A DNA stretch of 64,000 bases from assembly GCF_900176465.1 (NCBI RefSeq), contig NZ_FWXR01000013.1, positions 62,001-126,000 on the forward strand. The letters run 5' to 3'. A program made the translations under genes and the position numbers. Below, in pieces: positions 46,722-55,190 of this stretch (the stretch's first letter is position 1; each line of letters starts with the position of its first letter). The DNA comes from Fulvimarina manganoxydans. GTDB taxonomy: Bacteria > Pseudomonadota > Alphaproteobacteria > Rhizobiales > Rhizobiaceae. Below the pieces are notes generated by a model that was not told the origin of the DNA, did not search any database, and saw only the letters and a program-made list of their open reading frames with translations.

Positions 46722-48232
46722 GCACGGGGCTCTGGATTCTCCTTTTCGTGGTTTTCGTGCTGATCTGTTGCTCGGCCTTCTTTTCGGGCTCGGAGACGGC
46801 GCTGACGGCGGTCTCCCGCGCGCGTCTCCTGTCCTATGAGAAGAATGGCGACAGCCGGGCGACGGTCGTGCAAACGCTGATCGAGAAGAAGGACCGGCTG
46901 ATCGGCGCTCTTCTCATCGGCAACAATCTCGTCAACATCCTGGCTTCTTCGCTCGCAACGACCGCTTTTCTAGGCCTCTTCGGCGAAGCGGGCGTGGTCT
47001 ATGCGACGATCGGCATGACGATCCTCGTCGTCATTTTCGCCGAAGTCTTGCCCAAATCGGCCGCGATCGCCTCGCCGGACGGCTTTGCTCTCAGGGTCTC
47101 GCGCCCGGTTTCCATCGTCGTCGCCGTGCTCGGACCGCTGACGCGGATCATCAACTGGATCGTGCGGCAGCTTCTCGCTCTGATCGGCGCCGGACGCGAT
47201 TCGTCGGCCTCGCTGCTGACCGCCCATGAGGAGTTGCGCGGCGCCGTCGAAGTGCTTCACCGGGAGGGCTCGCTCGTCAATGCCGACCGAAACCGGCTGG
47301 GCGGTCTCCTCGATCTTCACGAGTTGGAGGTGTCCGACGTGATGGTCCACCGGACGGGCATGCGGCAGGTCAATGCCGAGGACCCGCCGGCCGAGATCGT
47401 CAAGCAGATCCTGGAAAGCCCCTATACCCGCATGCCGGTCTGGCGCAGCCATTACGACAACATCGTCGGTGTGGTGCATGCCAAGGATCTCCTGCGCGCC
47501 CTTCACGAGGTCGACAACGATCCCTCGCGCATCAACATCATGAAGATCTGCGCACGGCCCTGGTTCGTGCCCGAGACGACGACGCTTCAGGACCAGCTCA
47601 ACGCCTTCCTCCGGCGTAAGAGCCATTTCGCCATCGTCGTCGACGAATATGGCGAGGTGGAAGGGCTGATCACGCTCGAAGACATTCTGGAGGAGATCGT
47701 CGGCAATATCGCCGACGAGCACGATGTGGAGATCGAGGGCGTCAAGACCGAGGCCGACGGCTCGGTGGTCGTCGACGGACAGGTGCCGATCCGCGATCTC
47801 AACCGGGCGCTCGACTGGAATCTGCCGGACGAGGAGGCTGTGACGATCGCCGGCCTCGTCATCCACGAGACCGGCACGATCCCCGAGGAGCGTCAGGCCT
47901 TCACCTTCTTCCAGAAGCGCTTCACGGTCCTGAAACGCGAGCGCAACCGCATCGCCAAGCTGCGCATTCGCTCGGCCTCCGTCGTCGTGCCGCCCAAGAA
48001 GGGTGCGCTTGCCGCGCTCGCCATCGGCGCGGCCGCCCAGAGCGATGAATATGAGATGGACGAGGAAGAGGGGCTCGACGAGGAGGTCGCCGCCCTCGCC
48101 GTCGAGGAAGCCCGCCGGGAGGCGGACGAAGCGGTGGAGAGCGACGTGTCGCCCTCACGCGGCGTCCGGGAAGACGGGTTTCTCTCAAGCGAGGATCTCG
48201 GCGAGGATGGTGATCACGAGCGCCACAGGTAA
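46718..48232 (+). CDS. CNNM/HlyC-CorC family transporter with CBS pair
   Basis: Membrane protein of the CorB/CNNM group, linked to Mg (or Co) efflux. In 504 residues: an N-terminal CNNM membrane domain (about 1-185) with AFFSGSETALTAVSRARL near 20 and LLIGNNLVNILASSLATT near 66, a CBS domain pair (about 200-335) and a CorC/HlyC C-terminal domain (about 350-430) with DEYGEVEGLITLEDILEEIVGNI. The last 65 residues are a strongly acidic tail (DEEEGLDEEVAALAVEE) beyond the normal length, possibly a metal sensor. It is the third gene of the aroK-aroB-CNNM operon. Confidence 0.9.
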   Translation: MSTGLWILLFVVFVLICCSAFFSGSETALTAVSRARLLSYEKNGDSRATVVQTLIEKKDRLIGALLIGNNLVNILASSLATTAFLGLFGEAGVVYATIGMTILVVIFAEVLPKSAAIASPDGFALRVSRPVSIVVAVLGPLTRIINWIVRQLLALIGAGRDSSASLLTAHEELRGAVEVLHREGSLVNADRNRLGGLLDLHELEVSDVMVHRTGMRQVNAEDPPAEIVKQILESPYTRMPVWRSHYDNIVGVVHAKDLLRALHEVDNDPSRINIMKICARPWFVPETTTLQDQLNAFLRRKSHFAIVVDEYGEVEGLITLEDILEEIVGNIADEHDVEIEGVKTEADGSVVVDGQVPIRDLNRALDWNLPDEEAVTIAGLVIHETGTIPEERQAFTFFQKRFTVLKRERNRIAKLRIRSASVVVPPKKGALAALAIGAAAQSDEYEMDEEEGLDEEVAALAVEEARREADEAVESDVSPSRGVREDGFLSSEDLGEDGDHERHR

Positions 48233-48412
48233 CGGGCGGAACCGCGTGATGCGCTTTCGAGTATAGGAAGCGTTGGGCGATAGGCATTGACGAGGATTGC
48301 CAAGCATCGCAATCCTGTGGATTGCCGTTCGCTTCAAGAACATTTCCCTGCAAGTCTTCGACGTTGAAGGGAGGGTCTTCGCAGAATTTGTAGTTGTTGA
48401 CAGAGCATCCGT

Positions 48413-48919
48413 ATGGGCTTCGAGATCGAGCGAAAATTCCTGGTCCGCAACGATGGATGGCGCCATGCGGTCCAGCATCGCGTCGTTTTGCGCGATGGTC
48501 TCTTGAGCCATGGCGAGCGCGGCAAGGTCCGCATTCGCCGCCAGGACGACAAGGCCGTGCTCGCCCTCAAGGGGCCCCGCCTCGGCTTTCGCCGCGTCGA
48601 ATATGAATATGCGATCCCGCTCGATGAGGCGGATGAAATCCTGGCCGGTCTGTGTTCCGGGGCGATCGTCGAGAAGATACGCCATTTCGTTCCCCATTGC
48701 GGCCATGTCTGGGAAGTCGATGAATTCGTCGGAACCCTGTCCAATGTGGTCTGGGCGGAGATCGAACTCGAAAGCGAGGACGAGCCGTTCGAACGGCCGG
48801 CTTGGCTCGGCGAGGAAGTCACCGGCGATCCGCGCTTTCGCCATTCGACGCTGCTTCGTCTCGTCGAACGGATCGACGGGCAAGTCGCGATGGAAGATGT
48901 GTTCGCCGCAACTTTGTAA
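48413..48919 (+). CDS. CYTH domain protein (inorganic triphosphatase-like)
   Basis: Small CYTH/TTM protein, 168 residues, hydrolysing inorganic triphosphate or related substrates in characterised relatives. The defining ExExK is present as EIERKF at residues 4-9, followed by RIRRQDDKAVLALKGPR near 42 and EYEYAIPL near 63. The remaining basic and acidic tunnel positions (KIRHFVPH, WEVDEF, AEIELESEDE) line up with the family. ATG 48413 is weakly supported by its ribosome site. It is independent of the CNNM gene, 180 bp upstream. Confidence 0.85.
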   Translation: MGFEIERKFLVRNDGWRHAVQHRVVLRDGLLSHGERGKVRIRRQDDKAVLALKGPRLGFRRVEYEYAIPLDEADEILAGLCSGAIVEKIRHFVPHCGHVWEVDEFVGTLSNVVWAEIELESEDEPFERPAWLGEEVTGDPRFRHSTLLRLVERIDGQVAMEDVFAATL

Positions 48920-48924
48920 GGCCG

Positions 48925-48967
48925 CCGGACGAATGAATGGACCCTAAGGGTCAGTTCATTCGTTCGG
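48925..48967. repeat. Intergenic palindromic repeat, copy 1 (also terminator-like)
   Basis: A 43 bp near-palindrome. Outer arms CCGGACGAATGAA (48925-48937) and TTCATTCGTTCGG (48955-48967) differ by one wobble; inner GACCC-TAA-GGGTC at 48940-48952. It lies between the convergent CYTH and GGDEF genes and shares its centre and CCGGACGAA edge with the element at 60894-60934. Confidence 0.7.
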
Positions 48968-49043
48968 GATGTATGATGCCACGATTCGTCAGCCTGCCGC
49001 CGGTTTCGAGACGAGCGATGACGCGGCCTTCCTGTACGGACGA

Positions 49044-50591
49044 TCAGGCCAAAAGGCGCAGCGAAGGCGCGGTGGCGAACGATGCGGGTTGGGCTCTCAC
49101 GACGCTCAGCGTTTCAGCCTGCAAGGTCTCTGCCCCGGCCAGATATAAGCCTTGGAAGAGGTCTGCACCCGCTGCCTTGGCAAGCAGGAACTGCTCCTGC
49201 GTCTCGATGCCCCCCACGGCGACCGGCAGCCCACAGGCATGGGCGATATTGATGAGTGCCGTGACCAGCACGTTGTGAAGCGGGTCCTGGCCCAGGCGCG
49301 CCACGAGGGAGTGATCAATCTTGATCGCGTCGACCGGGCAAGAGCGCAGATTGGCAAGGCCGGTGTGCTTTCCGGCGAAATTGCCAAGCGCGACCCGCAC
49401 TCCCATCTCTCGCAAGACCTCGACCCGGCGATGAAGATCGCTCCTCGCGGAGAGATCGCCCCCCTCGGTGAACTGCAGGACAAGCCGCTTCGGCGAGATG
49501 CCGGTTTCCTTGATCGCCTCCCGCACGGTCACCACCAGCGTGTCGCGCTTCAGCTGGCTCGCCGAGACGTCGATTGCAAGAAGCGTCCCCGCCATCGAGG
49601 CCATCTGCCGGCAGGCATGACGGATCACCCATTCGCCGAGAAGGTCGATGAGGACGGTGCGCTCGGCGATGGGAATGAACTCGTCGGGCGCGATGGTGCC
49701 ACGCAAAGGGTGCTCCCAGCGCGCCTCGGCTTGATAGCCGCATAGCTGTCCGTCGCCGTGAAAGAAGGGCTGATAGGAAAGGCTGAGCTCATTAAGGAGG
49801 ACCGCCGCGCGCAGCTCCCGCTCGATCGCGCGGGCATATCGATGGTCCCGCATCATGTCTTGAACGAAGAGCGTCGCCTGGGCCCGCCCGTTCCGCTTGG
49901 CCTCATAGAGTGCGAGATCGGCCCGATGGGTGAGCGCGTCGAAACTGGCGCAGCCCTCCTGAACGAGCGCGATCCCGATCGAGGCCGACAGATTCATCGG
50001 CTGCTGGTCGTGCCAGACTGTCTTGCCGAGGCTGCGCAAGAGACGATTGGCGAACTCGACTGGATCGACCGGGCTCTGAGGAATGACCAGCATGGCAAAT
50101 TCGTCGCCGCCCAGTCGCCCGAACAGGCTCCCGGGCGATTGGGCTCTTGCGATGCTCGAGAAATGGCGCAGAGCGAAATCGCCTTTCCCGTGGCCATGGG
50201 CGTCGTTGATCCGCTTGAGATGGTCGAGATCCATCAGAAGCAGAAAGGCCCCGGGCCCGCGATCCGCAAGGAGCTGCGTATCGCAATCGTCGATGAAGGC
50301 CGTGCGGGTCAGCCCGCCTGAGACATTGTCGAAGCGGAAGGCCATGGACTGGAGCCGGGCTTCGGCCGCCCATTTCGCGATGTCGGCGCCGAGCTTGCGG
50401 CTAAGCGCGCCTTGAGCATAGGCGAGGAGACCGCATGCCAGCGAGGTCAGAATGAGGAATGTGCTGGCGGTCCGCTCGGTGTGAAAGGTCGCAATTCCCG
50501 CTCCGGCGCAGGCCACGGCGATGCAGAGCGTCGGCAGGAGAATGCCGAGGTGACTGCCGCGCAGGGGTGCCTGGCCATCGAAACGGGTCAT
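49044..50591 (-). CDS. Membrane GGDEF protein with a degenerate EAL domain
   Basis: Cyclic-di-GMP signalling protein of 515 residues. Two N-terminal hydrophobic helices (about 17-60) lead to a GGDEF domain with intact LGGDEF near 165, consistent with diguanylate cyclase activity. The EAL domain (about 270-500) has lost nearly all catalytic residues: EAL is EAR, the ELTES motif reads FTEGG, the DDFGTG pair reads GNFAGK, and the distal VAEGVE reads VAVGGIE. The domain is predicted to be non-hydrolysing and probably a binding or regulatory module. It is divergent-free and monocistronic. Confidence 0.88.
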   Translation of the reverse strand: MTRFDGQAPLRGSHLGILLPTLCIAVACAGAGIATFHTERTASTFLILTSLACGLLAYAQGALSRKLGADIAKWAAEARLQSMAFRFDNVSGGLTRTAFIDDCDTQLLADRGPGAFLLLMDLDHLKRINDAHGHGKGDFALRHFSSIARAQSPGSLFGRLGGDEFAMLVIPQSPVDPVEFANRLLRSLGKTVWHDQQPMNLSASIGIALVQEGCASFDALTHRADLALYEAKRNGRAQATLFVQDMMRDHRYARAIERELRAAVLLNELSLSYQPFFHGDGQLCGYQAEARWEHPLRGTIAPDEFIPIAERTVLIDLLGEWVIRHACRQMASMAGTLLAIDVSASQLKRDTLVVTVREAIKETGISPKRLVLQFTEGGDLSARSDLHRRVEVLREMGVRVALGNFAGKHTGLANLRSCPVDAIKIDHSLVARLGQDPLHNVLVTALINIAHACGLPVAVGGIETQEQFLLAKAAGADLFQGLYLAGAETLQAETLSVVRAQPASFATAPSLRLLA

Positions 50592-50692
50592 GAACGAAAC
50601 CGGTCCTTGGAATTCGTATGCGTCGAACTCTATCGGCGGATCGTTGAGAATGGGTGAACCGCAAGTCTTTTTTCAGGAAATTCTATGTAATA

Positions 50693-50709
50693 ATGACTTA
50701 GAAAGTCAT
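50693..50709. promoter_or_regulatory. Palindrome upstream of the GGDEF gene
   Basis: Perfect 7-3-7 dyad, ATGACTT-AGA-AAGTCAT, about 100 bp upstream of the start of the degenerate-EAL gene, in an AT-rich stretch (50630-50760). Possible operator; no regulator assigned. Confidence 0.4.
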
Positions 50710-50866
50710 CCATTTATGACGAACGGATGACGTCTCGATGACAAAGAATGTATTCGTCCGCGGATTCTTACGCTGAATCTGATTCGTGATCGACTATCCT
50801 TCGGTCTTCGCGGCGATGCGGTGGGTTGGCTCCGAGCCTCTTTCACATCCGCGACTCTCCATCCCT

Positions 50867-51553
50867 TCACCTGTCCCGGCCGAGAAAAGCCGTCTGCCAA
50901 TGATGGGGAATGGCGAGCGCGAAGAGGGCGAGCGCAAGAGCGAGGAGCGCTGCCACGTAAAGGGAGGCCGGCCCGATCGCAAGCTGGACCAACGTACCAA
51001 TGATCGCTCCCACCAGCATGCCGATCCACGGCGCCAACTGGTACAGAAAGCCGAATTTTCGCTCTCCTGTCATCAAGCGGCCAAGGCCTTTGCCGAAGCG
51101 CGATAAGGCGCCGGTGACGTAAGTGAGGCTGACCGGATAACCCGCGACGGTTTCCAGCGCGGCATTGAGGGCACCCATGGCGAGGATCGTCGGAATCAGA
51201 GTGACGATACTGACACTGTCGGCCCCGATCGCGGCACCGCTGATAAAGAGAAAGGCGCAGACGAGAAAGAGCAGGGGCCAGACCCTGTCTTTCGAAAAGC
51301 GGACGGTGATCACCCCGATCGAATTGCCTGCGACGAAGAGGACCAGAATCGCCGCAAGGCGGATCGCCGCATCGCTCCGGCCCTCGCCGGCCGCGATCGC
51401 CAGCCGGGTCGTATTGCCGCTCATGAAGGAGATGAAGTCGCCGGCGGTCATGAAGCCGATCGCGTCCGTCATGCCGGCAAGGGCCGACAGGAACAGCGCG
51501 AAGCTCGTGCCGACGATCGCGTGGGTCCGCGTGTGCTCGATCTGCGTCGTCAT
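50867..51553 (-). CDS. DUF1275 (YoaK) family membrane protein
   Basis: Integral-membrane protein of unknown function, 228 residues with about six helices. Family motifs are GMTDAIGFMTAGDFISFMSGNTTRLAI near residue 27 and LAMGALNAALETVAGYPVSLTYVTGALSRFGKGL near 118. ATG 51553 is used although its ribosome site is weak; the open frame extends back through bolA. It starts 16 bp after the bolA stop and is probably co-transcribed with it. Confidence 0.85.
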   Translation of the reverse strand: MTTQIEHTRTHAIVGTSFALFLSALAGMTDAIGFMTAGDFISFMSGNTTRLAIAAGEGRSDAAIRLAAILVLFVAGNSIGVITVRFSKDRVWPLLFLVCAFLFISGAAIGADSVSIVTLIPTILAMGALNAALETVAGYPVSLTYVTGALSRFGKGLGRLMTGERKFGFLYQLAPWIGMLVGAIIGTLVQLAIGPASLYVAALLALALALFALAIPHHWQTAFLGRDR

Positions 51554-51569
51554 GATCCGGGCACCCAAA

Positions 51570-51872
51570 TCAGCGTCGTCTCGGCTCGCCCGGTGCGCTT
51601 GCTTCGATCGCGAGGGCATGGACGCCGCTGGAGAGCTCCTCGGCCAGCACCTTGTTGATCGCCCGCTGGCGAGCGACACGGCTCTCGCCCGAAAAGGCTT
51701 CGCTCACCAGACGGACGCGGAAATGGGTCTCGCCGGAGCCATCGAAGGCGGCGTGATGGTCGCTGCCATGATGGTGATGGCCGGCATGGAGATGGCTTTC
51801 GTCGATGACCGCGAGGCTCTCCGGCTTGAAGGCCTCTTCCAGCTTCGCTTCGATCCGCTGTTTCGTGCTCAT
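51570..51872 (-). CDS. bolA: BolA family protein
   Basis: Small regulator or iron-sulphur-related partner of monothiol glutaredoxins, 100 residues. It starts MSTKQRIEAKLEEAF, has an His-rich insert (HLHAGHHHHGSDHH) that could bind metal, then ETHFRVRLVSEAF and SRVARQRAINKVLAEEL, the BolA core with its conserved RHR-type helix. It is divergent from the DnaJ-like gene, a usual bolA-dnaJ-cobS neighbourhood. Confidence 0.93.
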   Translation of the reverse strand: MSTKQRIEAKLEEAFKPESLAVIDESHLHAGHHHHGSDHHAAFDGSGETHFRVRLVSEAFSGESRVARQRAINKVLAEELSSGVHALAIEASAPGEPRRR

Positions 51873-52055
51873 TCGCGCATCCCTTAATTTTTCAATCTTT
51901 CAGGCCTAAGCCACATGATCGCCGTTTCCCTCGTCTCTTATGCGCGGCTTCGCGCCGGAGAGAGGGGACGAGCGATGGTGCGAAGCTTGTCTCAGGCGTT
52001 TTTCCCGCCTGTCAATTCTTGTCCGGCCCCCCTGTGAAACCCATAATCGGCAGCG

Positions 52056-52694
52056 ATGAAACTCGACTCCAAATATTTCGACACGATCCGCGTGAAACGG
52101 CGCGGTAGCGGCACCGGACCCAAACCCAAGCCCGCGACCCCGGAATGCGCCTGGGAAGGCTGCAACGAGCCCGGTGTCCACCGGGCGCCGATGGGGCGCG
52201 ACTACGAAGGCCAGTATCTAAATTTCTGCATCGAGCACGTGCGGCAGTACAATAAGTCGTACAACTACTTTTCCGGGCTCGACGACAAGGATGTGCAGAA
52301 ATATCTGAAGGACTCACTGACCGGCCATCGGCCGACCTGGTCGATGGGCCATAACGGTTCGGTCCCGCCGGGCGCCGCGGCCGGGGCGGCCGGTGCCGGG
52401 GCTGGGCCTGCTCGGGCCCGGCGTGGGCGCGGGCGCGCGAAATTCGACATGTTCGGGGACGACGAGGCGGCGCAGCGCCAGGCTGCTCGGCGCCGGGTGC
52501 GACCTTTGGAGCAAAAGGCGCTCGAAACCCTCAATCTGGAGCAGGGGGCCACTGGCGAGGCCGTGCGCGCGCGGTATAAGGAACTCGTGAAACAGCTTCA
52601 TCCCGACGCCAATGGCGGCGACCGTGGTCATGAGGACCGGTTGCGCGACGTCATTCAGGCCTACAAGCTTTTGAAACAGTCCGGCTTCTGCTAA
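52056..52694 (+). CDS. DnaJ-domain protein (J-domain at C-terminus)
   Basis: Co-chaperone-like protein, 212 residues. The N-terminal half has Cys/His residues (CAWEGCNEPGVHRAP, FCIEHVRQY) in a small zinc-ribbon-like pattern; the middle is a Gly/Ala/Arg-rich linker; the last 60 residues are a J domain with the essential HPD in VKQLHPDANGGD near residue 185. This architecture is the one conserved next to cobS in alphaproteobacteria. Its partner DnaK and target are unknown. Confidence 0.88.
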   Translation: MKLDSKYFDTIRVKRRGSGTGPKPKPATPECAWEGCNEPGVHRAPMGRDYEGQYLNFCIEHVRQYNKSYNYFSGLDDKDVQKYLKDSLTGHRPTWSMGHNGSVPPGAAAGAAGAGAGPARARRGRGRAKFDMFGDDEAAQRQAARRRVRPLEQKALETLNLEQGATGEAVRARYKELVKQLHPDANGGDRGHEDRLRDVIQAYKLLKQSGFC

Positions 52695-52836
52695 CGCCGA
52701 AGGCGACAGGCGGAAGACGGCGCATGTTCGGCCGGGATGAGACCCGACGGTTCCTCGCGCCGTGTTCACGCGACGAAGGACGACAGACATGCCCGCTCGG
52801 ACCCCGCGAAGGCGCTTCGAGGGGCCAGGAGGCACG

Positions 52837-53823
52837 ATGAGTAAAGCGGAACAGGATGTGGCCCCCCTCCCGGACGCCACGATCTCCGTCCGCGAAACCT
52901 TTGGTTTCGAAAGCGATCTGACCGTTCCGGCCTATAAGAACCCGGACCCCCACGTTCCCGAGATCGACCCCGACTACCGGTTCGACAAGCCGACGACGCT
53001 CGCGATCCTGGCCGGTTTTTCGCGCAACAGGCGCGTCATGGTCTCGGGCTATCACGGCACGGGCAAGTCGACCCATATCGAGCAGGTCGCCGCCCGGCTC
53101 AACTGGCCTTGCGTGCGCGTCAATCTCGACAGCCATGTCAGCCGAATCGATCTCGTCGGCAAGGACGCGATCGTGGTGCGCGAGGGCCAGCAGGTCACCG
53201 AATTTCGTGACGGCATCCTGCCCTGGGCCTATCAGCACAATGTCGCGCTCGTCTTCGACGAATACGACGCTGGGCGGCCGGACGTCATGTTCGTCATCCA
53301 GCGCGTCTTGGAATCCTCCGGTCGTCTGACGCTTCTCGATCAGAGCCGCGTTATCCGCCCGCATCCGGCCTTTCGCCTGTTCGCGACCGCCAACACGGTC
53401 GGTCTTGGCGATACGACCGGCCTTTATCACGGCACGCAGCAGATCAATCAGGCGCAGATGGATCGCTGGTCGATTGTCACGACGCTCAACTATCTGCCCC
53501 ATGACAACGAGGTTGAGATCGTCCTGTCCAAGGTGAAGGCGTGGCAGAACGAGAAGGGCCGCCAGACCGTCAGCAAGATGGTGCGCGTTGCCGATCTCAC
53601 TCGCTCGGCCTTCGTCAATGGCGATCTCTCGACGGTGATGAGCCCGAGAACAGTGATCACCTGGGCCGAAAATGCCGAAATCTTCGGCGATGTGGGCATG
53701 GCTTTCCGCCTGACCTTCCTCAACAAATGCGACGACCTGGAGCGCTCTCTGGTGGCTGAGTTCTATCAGCGGGCGTTCGGCGAAGAGCTTGCCGAGAGCG
53801 CGGCCAATCTCGTTCTCGATTGA
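52837..53823 (+). CDS. cobS: Cobaltochelatase subunit CobS
   Basis: AAA+ ATPase subunit of the aerobic CobNST chelatase, which inserts cobalt into hydrogenobyrinate diamide. The 328-residue protein has Walker [10 protein letters not shown] near residue 70, Walker B ALVFDEYD near 138, and sensor regions [19 protein letters not shown] near 180. Its start has AGGAGG 4 nt before ATG 52837; the longer frame from 52762 is rejected. In most Rhizobiales the chelatase cobT subunit follows directly; here a transglutaminase gene follows, so cobT (chelatase) must be elsewhere. Confidence 0.95.
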   Translation: MSKAEQDVAPLPDATISVRETFGFESDLTVPAYKNPDPHVPEIDPDYRFDKPTTLAILAGFSRNRRVMVSGYHGTGKSTHIEQVAARLNWPCVRVNLDSHVSRIDLVGKDAIVVREGQQVTEFRDGILPWAYQHNVALVFDEYDAGRPDVMFVIQRVLESSGRLTLLDQSRVIRPHPAFRLFATANTVGLGDTTGLYHGTQQINQAQMDRWSIVTTLNYLPHDNEVEIVLSKVKAWQNEKGRQTVSKMVRVADLTRSAFVNGDLSTVMSPRTVITWAENAEIFGDVGMAFRLTFLNKCDDLERSLVAEFYQRAFGEELAESAANLVLD

Positions 53824-54060
53824 CGAGGTGAGGGGGGCGCCGTCTTGAGCGGCGTCCTCTCGATCACGCCTCCGACCGGGCGCTGGGGAACTGTCTCGGC
53901 CGAGGTGGAGCGCCGACGTTGCATGAGCGGTGCGGTTCGTAGCCAAAGCTCGGCCGCTCGCATTCGGCCTAATTGGTTCGGCCGACTCGCCGAGCGTATT
54001 CTGCGCCCCATTCTCCTGTTGGCCGCTTCCTGACCCTTCAACCGACACGAGACCCGATCC

Positions 54061-54924
54061 ATGACCACGCGCTACCGTTTCGGCTGCGATCTCTCCTATG
54101 AGGTCAAGGTTCCGACCTTCTTCGTCTTCAATGTCGAGGCGGCGCGGATCGAGAACCATCACGATCTTCAGGAAAAGCTCGTCATCTCGCCGGATTACGA
54201 GCGGCGCGTTCATATCGTGCCCGATACCCAGACGCGCTATGTGGCGATCAACGCAGAGCCCGGACCTTTGACGCTGCGCTACGAGGCCGAGGCGAGCCTC
54301 GAGGTTCACCGGGAGGCGCCGGAGGGGATCGGCGAGACGCCGCTCCACCAATTGCCGCTCGACGTCCTGCCCTATCTTCTGCCCTCGCGCTATGTCTCCT
54401 CCGACCGGCTCGCCGACTTCGCCCAGAAGGAATTCGGCCATCTCGATCGCGGTTTTGCGCGGGTGACGGCGATCTGCAACTGGGTCTATGATAATATCGA
54501 TTATCGTCGCGGCTCGTCCAACGAAGTGACGACCGCCGACGAGAGCCTTCTCCTGCGAGCCGGCGTCTGCCGCGACTTCTCCCACATCGCCATCGCCTTC
54601 TGCCGCGCCCTCGACATTCCGGCGCGCTTTGTCAGCGCCTATGCCTTCGGGCTCGTGCCGCCGGACTTCCATGCGGTCTTCGAGGCCTATCTCGATGGAC
54701 GCTGGTGGCTGTTCGATGCAACGCGCCAGGCCCGGCTCGACGGGCTGGTGCGGATCGGTGTCGGGCGGGACGCGGCCGAGATCGCCTTTGCGTCGCCCTT
54801 TGGCGAAATGGAGCCGGGACCCGTCAAGGTCTTCATAGAACGGGCCGACGGCAAAGCCGAGGCGGGCGAGCGGCCGAGCGAGGCGATCGCAACGGATGGC
54901 GTCGCACCGCCGCCGACGGCCTGA
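54061..54924 (+). CDS. Transglutaminase-like family protein
   Basis: Cytoplasmic transglutaminase/protease-fold protein of 287 residues, in the bacterial group with an N-terminal beta domain (about 1-110). The catalytic triad is complete: Cys in RAGVCRDFSHIAIAFCR near residue 167, His in PPDFHAVFEAYL near 204, Asp in WWLFDATR near 220. The tail of about 30 residues is polar and unconserved. Substrate is unknown. It is 237 bp downstream of cobS, perhaps independently transcribed. Confidence 0.85.
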   Translation: MTTRYRFGCDLSYEVKVPTFFVFNVEAARIENHHDLQEKLVISPDYERRVHIVPDTQTRYVAINAEPGPLTLRYEAEASLEVHREAPEGIGETPLHQLPLDVLPYLLPSRYVSSDRLADFAQKEFGHLDRGFARVTAICNWVYDNIDYRRGSSNEVTTADESLLLRAGVCRDFSHIAIAFCRALDIPARFVSAYAFGLVPPDFHAVFEAYLDGRWWLFDATRQARLDGLVRIGVGRDAAEIAFASPFGEMEPGPVKVFIERADGKAEAGERPSEAIATDGVAPPPTA

Positions 54925-55190
54925 AACAACCTTCGGCGGATCAAGCCTGAGAGCCGATCAGGCCCAGCGGCGCCGATGAGCGCTTCCCAGGCCGCGACAC
55001 CTACGACATTCAGATATTTTTTCGCTGACAGGAAAGTGCCGGTCATGGACGCTTCGGCTTCTCCCCACGGGGAAGAAGCCGTTGGCGCTTGCTCCCGGCT
55101 GCTGAGACAACTCCCCGAGGTCATTGTCACGACCACGGTCGGTCGCAATCCCCTACGATTCAAGCTCGTCACAGGGGTCTGTGAATCGTC

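Noticed and set aside
53845-54033. 62-codon frame between cobS and the transglutaminase
   Set aside because: Arg/Ser-rich random-looking composition with no ribosome site.
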